Below are positions 45,640-56,988 of a stretch of DNA of 64,000 nucleotides, one piece after another. The notes beneath the pieces were generated by a model. That model searched no databases and had not been told where the DNA came from. It saw only the letters and a list, made by a program, of their open reading frames with translations. The DNA is taken from contig MNCI01037593.1 in NCBI GenBank assembly GCA_015680685.1, positions 186,546 through 250,545 of the forward strand. Direction: 5' to 3'. This stretch comes from Gnetum montanum (lineage: Eukaryota; Streptophyta; Gnetopsida; Gnetales; Gnetaceae). Made by a program: the position numbers and the translations under genes. How positions within the stretch are numbered: position 1 is the first letter of the stretch; each line of letters opens with the position of its first letter.

Positions 45640-47800
45640 TGGTGCCTATTGTTTTGGCATGGGTGGAACTGCAAATTTGAGCAAAAAGGATGTATCAGAG
45701 GATATTTGAGGAGGAACCTTAAAGACAAATGGTTTTTGTGACATTGTTCTTATTGTTGTTGCAGTTTCTACATTACAAGGAGGCACATGCACCACGAATG
45801 GTTGTTGTGAAGGTTCTAGATTATTGTCAATGCCAATGATGTTGATGGAATACCCCACATTGTTGGCATTCAAGGGATCTTTGTAAACATTCATTAATAA
45901 ATTCTTAGGATGGATGGGACTGGTTTCATCCAAGACTAATTTTCCCTGATCAATCATCCATTGGATGTCATCTTTCAGTGCTAGATAGTAATCTATATTG
46001 TGGCCATAGAGTTGATGGTAGTCACAAAACCGTTCTAGCTTGAAATTCTTAGGAACTAGTGGCTCATTGGGCATTGCCAAGTAAGGGTTCCTAAGAGGTT
46101 TGTAGTACCATCAATGATGTTTGATTACTTCCTCTAACATCCACTTATGCTGTACCCAGCCCCCAATAATTGCTTCAAAATTTTTGAAGGCTTAATGGCT
46201 AAGGGGATGTACTTGGAGCAATCCTTGCACTCAAAGTTGGACCTAGGTTAGGTTGATGCCTCAGGTGTTGATGTTGATAGCTAACCAGTATTACTTGAGC
46301 CAGATGTGGCATTAGCAGGTGCTGTGGCTACCTTTTTGTTGTTGTTGTTGTTGGGCTTGGTTTCATTGGCCATAGCAGCCACCATGGTTGTTGTAGCCTT
46401 GCCCTTCTCTCTATCCATTTTGATGTGTTCATTTTTGTATGTAACATAGGTTGGGTCTTTACTAGCTTTGGCCATGTCCAGAATGCTCTTGGTCTAAGAA
46501 AAGTCTTCATTGAGAGAGCGCAGAGCTAGGTAATAGAGCTTAGACTTAATAAAATTTTTTAATTCTCCCTTGAAGATGGCCAATAAGTGGACCTCAGTGA
46601 TAGGTTCACATATCTGATTCAGGCTCATGCTCCACCATTTTATGAATCTTTGCATAGATTCCAATGAGTCCTACTTGACACCCATGAGCTGATCTAGTGT
46701 GACCTTCATTTTTAGGTTGTATTTGAAATAATTCATGAATTGGCTTAATAGCTCTTCTAGGATGGAAATGAAGGTACATGGGAGTGTGAAGTACCAATCT
46801 AGAGCATTGCCTATTAGGTACATGGAAAAGACACAAATGATGGTGTGTGGACATTATTGCAATAGTAGAGATTTAGATCTAAACATTACCAAATGTGCAT
46901 TGGGATCACCCTCCCCATTGTATTTTGTAAATTGGGGAAGTGGCACCATAGGGGGTAACATAAGCATGGGGACGGCTAGGCTGATGGGGTCATCATGGTA
47001 AAAATCCATGATCTATACAGTGTCAGAAACGATGGCTTTGATGCATTTAATTTCCTTAATGAGGATCTGGAAGATTCAGGAAGCTTGATCCAAATCCAAG
47101 GATGTTGTAGATATTTTTAAGGCTCCCTAAGCATCCATCATATGCAACACTATTGGGGTGGTAGCCTATCCCATGGGGGATACCATTGGAGCTTCTCTTA
47201 CAAGTGGTGCTACTTGGGTAGTCCACCACCTAGAGGTTGGTGTTGTTGGGGTGAAAATGGTTGGTGGCACTATGGGGTTGGTAGTTTTCCTGATTAGCGA
47301 GGTGGCCCATAGCCCTATGCTTAGTTGTACTATGTGCAGAAGCTAGTGTGCTTGGGGTTGCACATAGTGCAACATTAGAGAAGGTTGCGTAGTAGGGAAA
47401 GAAGTGGTTGGCACCCACCATGTGGTTGAGACTAGGTTAGCTACTAGTGGTGGGATGGGTGAAGACGAGGGACCAAGAGTGAAGCTCACATGTGATTGTG
47501 ACATGGGTAGAGTGTGGATGTATTACAGCATAGCCATGACTAACGCTGGGTATGTTGTTGGGGCAAACTGAGAAGGAAGTGTGACTAGGAAAGAAGTTCA
47601 AAGGCCCACTTGCTGGTATGTTGAATGTATAGGATGGTTGCCCATGGTAGACAAAGGTGTGGGTTGTGATAGGGTTGCGGTAACAATGAAGGAGGTAGAA
47701 TCAAAGAGTAAGTTCAAATAAAAGATAGTGGTGGGAGGAATAGCCATAGCATAGGTCTGGCCACCACCTTCAGAGTGGAATTCCAAGTCTTCCTGTATAT
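45640..47800 (-). pseudogene. gag: Tat-type gag
   Basis: N-terminal part (47.2-47.8 kb) is proline- and threonine-rich. Gag domain at about 46,550-46,990: LPQFTKYNGEGDPNAHL, YLIGNALDWYFTLPCTF, SQFMNYFKYNLKMKVTLDQL, and SLESMQRFIKWWSMSLNQI after one TAG. A zinc-knuckle-like segment FCDYHQLYGHNIDYYLALK with DIQWMIDQGKL (46,040-45,950) corresponds to the C-x-F-H-x-x-x-G-H-T-T-E-E-C ... L-I-x-x-G motif of Tat gags, with the last Cys replaced. The tail contains repeated PFVVHVPP/PFVFKVPP. Stops near 46,695, 46,870 and 46,500. Confidence 0.75.
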
Positions 47801-48522
47801 CTTGGAATGCTTCATCATAATGAGATGTTGTGTCCCATTCCTTAGACCTACTGACTCACATCAACTAGTCTAAAACCAATTAATATGCTTCAGTTAACAA
47901 GATGGTGACATCAGGGGCAAGGATGAATTCCTTGTTGTTTCGATGGAGGAAGTTGAAGTTACATTTTTCCTTGAGTTCCTAATGATCCAAGGGTAGATTT
48001 TCCTAGACTTTTGCATAGAGGAATTCATATCACTCTGTGTCCTATGCGAAGCGCTTAAGTGAAAAGTGTTGTAGTCTAAGGGATTGACATGGTGCCAGCA
48101 CTAGGCTGATTGGCCGCTGAGGACCTATCATGTTTTGGATTGAGTAGGGTGCCTTCAAGTTCAAGGTGATGGCAACAATGGTTGCAGGAATCATATTCTA
48201 TCATAAGATGACAACTATAAAAGAGAGAAACTGAAACTAGATACGCTGGGGAGTTATGCCTACTACACTAAGCAGGAGTATTACGCCAGAAGGTTTGCTA
48301 TGTCACACGAGGTGAAGCAGCGTGGGGTAGTAAATAGAGTAAACATGGTATAGTAAATGGTTGGAGGCTTTCGTCCTGCTGGGTCCTAGAGGAACCATCA
48401 TTGCAACCATTTTTCACCACATATTGTGTAGACAACCATAGGGATTTCATGTCTACACTAGTATGTGGTGGGGTACAGATAGCATGTAGGATTATCCATG
48501 ATACGTAGAAAGGGTGCAAAGG

Positions 48523-48544
48523 GCCCTCTTTCTAGCACCAAAAC
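48523..48544 (-). promoter_or_regulatory. Putative primer-binding site of the Tat-type element
   Basis: On the minus strand the LTR end GTTGCTACA is followed by GTTTTGGTGCTAGAAAGAGG. TGG four bases in is the expected start of a primer site; I cannot assign the tRNA with certainty. Confidence 0.5.
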
Positions 48545-49250
48545 TGTAGCAACTAAAAATGTCAATGGCTAGAACACTGAGAGGTCATTGGGTGTACAAC
48601 GTAACCCTAGATCCATGTGAGGGCTGTGCTAGATGTAAATGGATGTGGGGTGCCATGAACAATCTATTCAATCAGACAGGGACTTAATCAGTGTACAATA
48701 ACCTTTCATAATCATTTTTTTAAGCCATTATAAGCAAGTTGAAATGGTAAGCAACAAACGTAAAACCATAAAAAATAATGCAAGATATGATAATAGCAAA
48801 CAAAGAATGAAATAGGATTGGGTGAGAAAGTGCACAATCCCATGAAGAAGGTGTACAATAGATGGAAGTGCAAATAGGCACAACTTGCAATGAAGCAGTA
48901 TGGTCACAGCTCCTTGAACTACTATCAACAACTTAGTAATAAGAGCCTTATACTTTCTAGTCTCCTTAATTATCACAACGAATTGCTAGAAAGCCAAAAT
49001 TCCAAAGTGCTTAACACCAAGCTTTGAAGCTGACTTGCTAAAAAATTCCAGAAGCCAACCACAGGAAAGATGAGTCCAAAAGCCAACCATACAAAAGAAA
49101 ATCCAACCCACTAAAAATTGTTCACCAAGGTATTTATAGAGCCAGGAGTAGGATAAAAACATGGTTTGGATGTCATGTATTCTGGGTCCAACGGAGTGCA
49201 AACATGACTATGCCATGATGTTGTGTGATGTTGGCTATGAGACTTGCTAT
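48545..49250 (-). mobile_element. 5' LTR of the Tat-type element
   Basis: Left end TGTAGCAACTAAAAATGTCA; the first ~70 bp are repeated in the LTR at 63,051. Minus-strand TATA box CTCTATAAATACC (about 49,130-49,143). The right end is not fixed: somewhere between 49,205 and 49,290, where Athila integrase sequence resumes. Confidence 0.6.
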
Positions 49251-49253
49251 GTC

Positions 49254-49313
49254 GTGACCATACTGTTCAAGTTGCATCTGCCAGATTCAAGTGACCATAC
49301 TGTTCAAGTTGCA
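49254..49313. repeat. 23-bp direct repeat, 37-bp offset
   Basis: GTGACCATACTGTTCAAGTT plus GCA occurs at 49,254-49,276 and again at 49,291-49,313, without mismatch. Located at the junction between the Tat LTR and Athila integrase. Confidence 0.9.
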
Positions 49314-49610
49314 CCTTGCCATGAGGATTTTAATGGTTATTCATCTCCCAACATAATGGCCACCACAAGGGCTCTCATGATCATCTTGGAGAACATGTAG
49401 TTGATCATCATCAGGAACACACCATTGAACTAGGCCATTCGCACACACATTGTAATGGTGTTCATTGATTTCCATGAAACATTTGACCCAGTGAAGAAAT
49501 TTTTTTTCTTTCTATTGTCCCACTCTTATGACATCTCTTGAGTTAGTAGGTAGGTGAAGATTCCATTGTACTAATTAATTCCTATGGGCTCTTGTTCAGT
49601 AATAGCTCTA
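49313..49610 (-). pseudogene. Athila-like integrase N-terminus, truncated
   Basis: Minus strand, continuing from RNase H: a GIFTYLLTQEMS linker, KKKKFLHWVKCF, a WCVPDDD segment and HESPCGGHYVG, the H-x-x-x-C-G-G-H part of the integrase zinc finger, then TIKILMARC. After that the match is lost at the 23-bp repeat. The catalytic core is missing from the window at this place, consistent with interruption by the Tat-type element. Confidence 0.65.
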
Positions 49611-49654
49611 TCAAACAAGAGTTCATTAGGAAACTAATCCAAAAGTGGGCTCTC

Positions 49655-49925
49655 CTACTCTTTGTAGTTCCATCTTAACTGAGATAAGTGATTAGCTATC
49701 ACATTCTTAATTTTCTTCCTATCCATCATGGTTGAGTCAAACTCTTCCAAGATTACCATCCACCATATGACATAGGAGCTCACTGTTGGTTTATTCATCA
49801 AGAACCTAATTACACTATTGTCCATGTGCATAAATAATTTATACCATAGTACATAGTGTTGGATGTTTTTTAAGGCACACACCACTACCATAAGTTCTTT
49901 CTTAGTGGTGGTGTAGTTTAGTTAT
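49655..49925 (-). pseudogene. Athila-like RNase H
   Basis: ELMVVVCALKNIQHYVLWYK (K-E-L-L-A-V-V-x-A block), VIRFLMNKPTVS, WWMVILEEFDSTMMDRK and VIANHLSQL, matching the end of Ty3/gypsy RNase H of Athila type. Last-aspartate position (A-D-H-L-S-R-L) has N. Open for 78 codons after an early stop region. Confidence 0.7.
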
Positions 49926-50079
49926 GCATCCACAATGCTCCTAATCACACAATGGATGTAATGGGGACATTTTTGATCATCCAACTATGTGAGCATGACT
50001 TCCAATGCATAATTTGATGTGTTTGTCATCATGTGGAATGGTATAGACTAATTAAGTACTTATAGGATCAAATTTTCCA

Positions 50080-50850
50080 TCAGCTTCTACTTGAGTTATT
50101 AGAATGCATGGTTACATTTCTTAATCTAGAAAAATGGAGCATCCTTCTTTGTTAGCTCTACCAATGGTTTGACAATGTTATAGAAGTTCTCAATGAAGCA
50201 CTGATAATAGTTAGTATGGCCAACAAATGACCTCACATCTTTAACTATTTCAGGTTGTTGGGTTATTCCTTAGATGACCATTATTTCTTCAAGGTCCACC
50301 TCAATCCCTTTCTATGAAATTTTGTGCCCCAATACTATGCCCTCCTAGATCATCAAGCGGCTCTTTTACAAATTGAGCCTAATCTTTATCTCCATACATT
50401 TTTTTAGTAGTTGCTCAAGATAGTTGAGGGATTGCACAAGCATAGCCTCATAGGTGAAGTCATCCATGAATAATTTCATCCCACTACTAATTTAAAATTG
50501 GAAAATGCTTAGGACAACACATTAGAATGTTGTAGGGGCATTGCATAGGTTGAATGACATCTTTCTATATGCGAAAGTACCCTAGGGTTTCATTAATGTG
50601 ATTTTGGCCTGATCCTCAACTACTATCTAGATTTGGTTATAATGATGATAACTATTAAGAAAGCTATAATAGCAATGCCTAGAAATTGTTTCCAACATCT
50701 AGTCCACAAATGGAAAAGGAAAATGATCCTTCTATGTTGCCATGTTCAATAGCCTAAAATTGATGCAAACCCTTCATTTCCCACCATTCTGTAGCATGAA
50801 CACAAGTGAATAATCCCGTCAATATCTACAATGGGATATATTAAGACCAC
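50080..50850 (-). pseudogene. pol: Athila-like reverse transcriptase
   Basis: Minus strand: KDHFPFPFVD, SFLNSYHHYNQI (the first catalytic D-G replaced by N-S), EDQAKITLM, GTFAYRKMSFNLCNAPTTF, LFMDDFT (catalytic M-D-D kept), GIVLGHKIS, GIEVDLEEI, VKDVRSFVGHTNYYQCFIENF and LVELTKKDAPFF. The sequence agrees with Athila reverse transcriptases almost block by block. Numerous CAG-to-TAG and CAA-to-TAA stops. The stretch to the protease (50.85-51.4 kb) fits an eroded linker. Confidence 0.8.
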
Positions 50851-51433
50851 CTTGAGGAGTTTCTTAGTCTCCTCTTTGATAATTTTCCTGAGTTTGGGAT
50901 TCATCCTCTACTGTGACTGCCTCTTTGGTTTAATGAAAGAATTTGTGTAAATTCGGTGTTGGCATATCCTTGGGTCAATTCCTATCAACTAATGATATGA
51001 CCAAGAAAAGGCTATTGGTAATTTGTTAACCACCTCCAATAGCTTCCTTTTTTACACCTAAGCAAGATTAACATTGATGATGATTAGCTTGCCATTTTTC
51101 AGAAACGTATACTCCATTCTAGCTGGTCGAGATTTCAACTTAGAGGACTCCTATTTGAAGCTCTTAAGGATCTCCAAATCTCCTGAATTAGTTATTAAGT
51201 TCATTGGTGAGTTGCTAATGAACTTGCTTTATTTCATCCATGCCTTTAACATAGGCACTTATTAGGCTCTCAATCTATTCCATGCATAGTGTTGAACTAC
51301 TTTCTACTTCTGCTGTTAGCCACTAGGTGCCCTCCTATTCTGTGGCTACTACATACAGGCACCTTTGAATTTCCATGATATTTTCATACTACCTTCATGC
51401 TATGAGTATGGTATTTTTGACAATCCATCATTT

Positions 51434-51784
51434 CTACATGTAGTGGAACCCTATGTCACTAAACATGATGCATGAAACACACTTCCTCTTTATCTTTACA
51501 AAGTTATTTTCCTTGAAAATATTCAAGGAAAGGTCTCTAATTCCTTGTCGCATATCAACTGTACTTATCCATATCCTTCTCATGATAATAAGAAAGTCCC
51601 CCTTACATTTATGTACATGGATCTCTAGGAAGTTAGCAAGATGTGCCCATCCACAAATGATGGTCACAATGTCCTCCACCAATCCCAAAGGGATAGTGAT
51701 GGATTGATCCATCAACTTTAGATGAATGTTGCTCTTCTTGAGAGGAGGTAGGTTCCAAGCTTTCTACATGTTGTGTGAAACACA
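51434..51784 (-). pseudogene. Athila-like protease segment, copy 2 (downstream)
   Basis: Minus strand open 51,434-51,715: LMDQSITIPLGLVEDIV (L-A-D-x-S-x-x-x-P-x-G-x-x-E-D-V block), LANFLEIHVHKCKGDF, IIMRRIWISTVD (I-L-G-R-P-F-L-x-T region with I-M-R-R) and DLSLNIFKENNFVKI. The active-site D-x-G is not part of the repeated segment. Confidence 0.7.
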
Positions 51785-52140
51785 CTATGTCACTAAACAT
51801 GATGCATGAAACACACTTCCTATTTATCTTTTCAAAGTTATTTTTCTTGAAAATATTCAAGGAAAGGTATCCAATTCCTTGTCACATATCAAGTGTACTT
51901 ATCCATATCCTTCTCATGATAATAGGGAACCTTACATTTATGTACGTGGATCTCTAGGAAGTTAGCAAGATGTGCCCACCCAAAAATGGTGGTCACAATG
52001 TCCTCCACCAATCCCAAAGGCACAGTGATGGATTGATCCATCAACTTTAGAGGAATGTTGCTCTTCTTGAGAGGAGGTAGGTTCCAAGCTTTCTACATGT
52101 TGTGTGAGACCAAATTGACACCAAAACCTTAGTATTCAAA
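51785..52140 (-). pseudogene. Athila-like protease segment, copy 1 (upstream)
   Basis: Nearly the same 330 bp as 51,450-51,778, with a ~10-bp deletion near 51,925 that shifts the frame. Just upstream the minus strand has a degraded active-site region (GFGVNLVSHNM, compare D-x-G-A-S-V-N-L-M). Together the two copies form a tandem duplication, period about 334 bp. Confidence 0.75.
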
Positions 52141-52419
52141 CCACTTGGCTGAGAACCCAACTATAACTTAACAACCCTTGTGGCATTTCTTTGCTATAGC
52201 TAGGTTGGTATTTCATCCTTCATGGATGGATCAAGTGGCAACTAAGTTAAGGATTGAGGTACAAGTGTGGAAGGATGAGAAGGATAATAGGGAAATGGGA
52301 ACTCCCCTCTTGGAGATTATGCACTATAATATTTAGGAGGGTAGTAGTGGTATTGGAAAGAAGCATGACTAAAAGAGTCACGTGGAGAAATGAGTTACTG
52401 AACATATTACCTATATGAA

Positions 52420-54312
52420 TTTTCTTGATGGTAAGGGTACTATTACCTTAGTGGTGGCATCCTCCATGATTATGGGTGTTGCCACTAGTAGTAGTACTTA
52501 TGAGGTTGAGGTGGCACTCCACTTAGATAGTAAGATTATTGATTAAAATTTACATAGTTACCTTGAGGATAAGGTACCCTCCTTGATGTTGGCCATTTTT
52601 CCAATCTAGGATTCAATGTATACACCCTAAATTCCTACAAGTGTGACACAACTAGGTGACATCCCTTAATAACTTTTTGTTGCACCACTTCTTCAAGAAG
52701 TACCTCCTTCTCATTGTCACAAAATTAGATATCCATTTTGCAAGTAGAAGGATCTTCATTGTACTCCTCTAGACTTTCCCTTTTCCTTAGCTCAACTTCT
52801 TCATTTGGCACTTGCTCAATCAACTTTTGGATCTGATGGACCCTTAGCTCTAAAAGCTTTCCTTGGGCATAGACCACAAGAGTTCTCCTCATTTCTATTC
52901 AAGCCCATCTATGATATGGTGAATCTACTACCTTTGAGAATAGCCATGGCCTAGTCATTGAAGTAGTAGAGAGTAATACCTATCGATGGCCTCATCCATG
53001 GATTCATGTGTTTCTTACTTCCAACCTTGGATTTTCCATCTTAAGTTAGATTGGTCATCTCAACTTAGACAGTTGGGGGTACATTTGATACTTTTCATTG
53101 AGGATATTAAGCATCATACTCCACCTTTTTATTGATTCTAATTCCAAGGATTAATACCAACTTTCAGACTCCTTGATGAGTATCCTAGAAAACAACTATA
53201 CTTTCTACCAATTGTTCTCTATATTTTGTAAGGCACATGCATTTTGAAAGTCTTGGAGATAGTTCTATGGATTAGAGTTCTATCACCCTTTGAATTTATG
53301 GATATTGTTCATGTCCAACTATTTAATTCAGCTATCTTTCATGTGCCATGTTGGAATCCTCGTAGCCTATGCAATGTTCAGCATGTTTCTTATTGTAAGT
53401 AGAGGCTCATCATAATCATAGCATTTTTTGTGGCCATGATGCCTATGATGTCATCCATGGTCTCTTTGTGTTGCCATGATGGACCTACCTCAATTTCCCT
53501 TGCCCTTGGTCTTTATTGTTCTAGTAGGATCTACAATCATCTCTATCCCACCGATCACATTTATTACGCTCTATGTTCCTTCTGTGACTTTAGTTAAAGT
53601 AGGAGGAGGAAGATGATGAGGATGATGAAAGTGAAGGGAAAGAAGAACCACCATCAAAGAAATGCTTTCTACCTTCTTTTATTTGGTCTTGACCATGATT
53701 AACATGCTTATCTTTATCATGATTCTTATCACTATTCTTTCCTTAACTCCCTCCCTTGGAGCCCCCATGGTCATGGGATCCATTCTTCCCCAAATGAGGG
53801 TTATCTAAAGTGGAGCGTAGATGCTAATTAAGGGTCTCCTCATCAAGGAGAGGAGGAGAGTATATGTATTAGAAATTCTAGGAGAATAAGTCTTCCCATT
53901 CCTTTTGTCCTAGCAGAAACAAGGGATTTGTGAACCATTGGTCCTTCAAAGTCTTATAGCAAGTTCTATTTGCCAATATTTCCTTCACTATGCCTCTATG
54001 GGATAATAATTCTAGTAGGCATGATCTTGCACCTCATATTCAATGTTAAGTTTTGTAATGCCCAATCTCATGAGATTGTGGAGTAGCATCACAAGAACTA
54101 AGTGATCAAGTGACAACATAATGTTGTCCTCTATGTTCCTCCACTACATTTGTTCATCTTGGTACAATATGAAGGTGAAGTCTCAATTCTAAGCATCCAA
54201 ATGTGTATAAACTACTTTGCATTGTTGGGGCATAGGTGATTTTGGACCTTATTGTTTGTGATTGGAATTTCCTACAAATGGTGGCAGAGAATCTTCCCTT
54301 TGAGAAGAAGCC
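52420..54312 (-). pseudogene. gag: Athila-like gag
   Basis: Probable start ATG at 54,312 (MASSQREDSLPPFVGN). The conserved gag region at 52.9-53.4 kb includes ILNEKYQMYPQLSKLR, EAIDRYYSLL and IHHIIDGL, the same blocks as the gag at 15.1-15.5 kb. A glutamate-rich linker and tyrosine/serine-rich stretch (52.3-52.6 kb) connects to the protease. Very many stops; older than the nested gag element at 11-17 kb. Confidence 0.6.
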
Positions 54313-54434
54313 ATGGTAGTGTTTGAAAATAGTATGCTTTTTGTACTATTTGTTATTTTAATGATTGTAATTTTTTACAACATCATTTAGTGATTTAAAA
54401 AACTTCCTAGATAGCACACGTAGCTAACTAAAGT

Positions 54435-54452
54435 CCCTAACAAGGATGCTAA
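54435..54452 (-). promoter_or_regulatory. Decayed primer-binding site
   Basis: Minus strand after the LTR end TCATCA reads TTAGCATCCTTGTTAGGGA. It occupies the place of the tRNA-Asp-type site at 15,975 and shares TxGCAxC...T and GGGA with it. Confidence 0.4.
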
Positions 54453-55282
54453 TGATGAGTAGTTAGTAGTCCCTAAACCCAACCATACAAATCACTAGTG
54501 TTCATTAAGTGATCTAGTCAAATTTTGTAAACTTTAGCTCTCTAAGTAGTGTATCCTAAGGACATGATCATTGTCTTCCCAATTCTACTTGTGAGGTACA
54601 ATGGTATAGTTAAGTATAACTGAGGCACATGATTTGTATACTTTTATATTTTTTTATATGTTTTCTCCTAAGCATGAAAATAAAGTAACTTAATGCTAAT
54701 TAACCTAGTGACTATTTAATGCCTTAAACTTATCCTAACATAAGCATCCATTCCCACCTACCATAGACATCTTAAATACATTGCAATACTATTAGGTTAC
54801 TAAAAGTAATTACTACTAAGATAATCAAGCATTAATGTATGCTTGAGGTGGCCATACTTATGTGTACTAATTATCTTTAATTAATTAATTAATTAATTAT
54901 ATGAAATTAAATTTCATAATGTAAAGTGCATTAATGTAAATATTATGTTAATTTCAACTGATGCAAGGTTTATTGAGAAGCTCATCTTTATTTCCATTCA
55001 TACCTAAGTGTTTAGGTACATCAGTGCTCAAATAAAGATCCATACACTTGTTAACTCATATTGTAGGCACTTAGAAAATACTCTATCTCTTAAGAAAAAA
55101 AACTACAAGAGCTCTGCTATGATGCTAATGAATGAATGCCTTAAATGTGATAGGTGCATGCATTTTTATAGGCAAGACTAAACACTTCATTGACACATAT
55201 GCATTGACACATCATCTCATGTGTCGATGAGTACACATTGATGGGTATGCATCGATGCAAATCATCCCATGATGATTCATCA
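54453..55282 (-). repeat. 5' LTR of the Athila-like element
   Basis: TGATGAGTAGTTAGTAG...GATTCATCA, 830 bp. Same block order as the LTR at 26,866 (CCCAACCATACAAAT, TCTTTATTTCCATTC, AATAAAGATCCATACACTT). CATTGATG/CATCGATG words near the right end. Almost no CpG left. A (TTAA/ATTA)n run lies at 54,877-54,900. Its 3' LTR partner was not identified; flanks of the LTR at 26,866 do not match. Confidence 0.8.
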
Positions 55283-56933
55283 CTAATAAATCTAGAATCA
55301 CTAAAAAATGTTGTGAAATGACTAAATTCTAATGAAAATAGTGGATGTCCCTAATTTTGACTATTCAACTTTTAAGATTATGTAAATAATGATGAATGAT
55401 ATTGATGAATAGATGAATTAATAAAAGATCGATGAATTGGTGATGAAATAGTGAAATTTGTGCTACAATTATATTAATGGTTTTCTCATATGAATTTCCA
55501 ATAGATGCCCTGGATATGTATAAGTGACAAGTTAGGCAAAGTTTACTACAAATATTATAATATAGCCCCAATTATAAAAAATTCTTAAAAATTAAATATA
55601 TATATGGATTGGGGTCAAAATAACATTACAATTTCCCATAAATTTAAAAATTTCCTATATATAATTATAATTAACTCCTATTATATAATAAAAACAAAAA
55701 CGATTATTGTCCTCAATTCTAAAAGCCAAAAAAATTGAGGTCTCCCCTTATACCTTATAGAGAGAGACCTTCATTTCATATTTTATTATTGTCCATTTCA
55801 AGAACGAAGCTTTTTTAAAGTAACATCAACGAGAAGTTTTCCCTTATCTATTTTTTTCATAATTCTCAAATTTACTTACATATCTACAAAATCTCTCAAA
55901 TATTTCATAGGTTTTCTTAATCTCACTATCTTAATCTCTCATTCTCATAATATCTCTTAAAATATCATATAATTCACATTCAATCTACATTGAAGATAAA
56001 GATCTTCATCCTATTTATTTGATCAAGCATCAAAGATCTTAAAGATAAGTTCAACATTGATAAATTTGATATCAAATATTTTTAAAGTTTCATATTCCAT
56101 GTTCTTTTTCATATTCAAAGTTGTATTTCTATGCATCTTTAGTTGGAACAACTTGCACATGCATCTTATATCTTAGATCTTGTATCAATCTTCATCATTT
56201 CCATATAATTATTAGTATATTCATGTTCTCATAATCTATGGTAAATTGACTTTAAATTCAAAGAAAAATAAACTTATGATCGTCCAAATTGATCTAATAA
56301 AACTTAATTCTTTGCATCTCTCTTAGCAACAATTTTCATGATCTTTAAACATATTTATTTTCATTTAATCACCTATAAGCACTGTAATGATTCCAATTGA
56401 TATATTCAAACTTTCAAAAGATTCCAAGCATCTCGATCCTTATCACTTCAAAAAATAACCAATGATATCTACACTTTTCAGCTGAGAGCATTTATGTGTT
56501 AACAATGCTCAAGTGATAACAATCAATAAGATATCGGTTCCTGCCACATCAATCGATTTCCAATGGTAACATTAAATTTTGAAGAATTTAAAGATTCCAT
56601 GCACATTCTAATAGGTGTAAATGCATGTTATATATTTAATTAGGATTTATTCAAATTTTTATTTTATTCATGTCTGGCATTGAAAACCCATTGTTGCATG
56701 ATGTCGGATTATTCTAATATTTCTTAGTGATTTGAACCCATTAGTTAATCATTGAAGCCTCCTGTGGATACATGTGACCATTGATAATGAATTTAGGGAG
56801 GATTCAAAACTAAAATAATTTTATATTGTAAGAAATAGAATCTCAAAAATAGACTATTATTCTTAGAATTGTCCAAATCCTATATTGTGTCTATAAAATA
56901 CTTTGCTTACATATCTCTCTTAACATCAATTAT

Positions 56934-56988
<55 letters not shown>

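Noticed and set aside
46735-47001. Plus-strand ORF in the gag region
   Set aside because: Shadow of the Tat-type gag, which has recognisable blocks on the minus strand.
34324-49290. Certain statement that the gag-protease half and the RT-integrase half are one element
   Set aside because: Same lineage, same strand and a plausible protease-RT linker length when the 6-kb insert is removed, but the presumed 3' LTR start (TGTTGTAG) does not match the 5' LTR, so two truncated elements remain possible.
26866-55282. LTRs at 26,866 and 54,453 as the two ends of one Athila element
   Set aside because: Orientation and side would fit, but the flanking five bases differ (GGGGT against CTAAT) and one LTR is CpG-rich while the other has lost nearly all CpG, so they did not age together.
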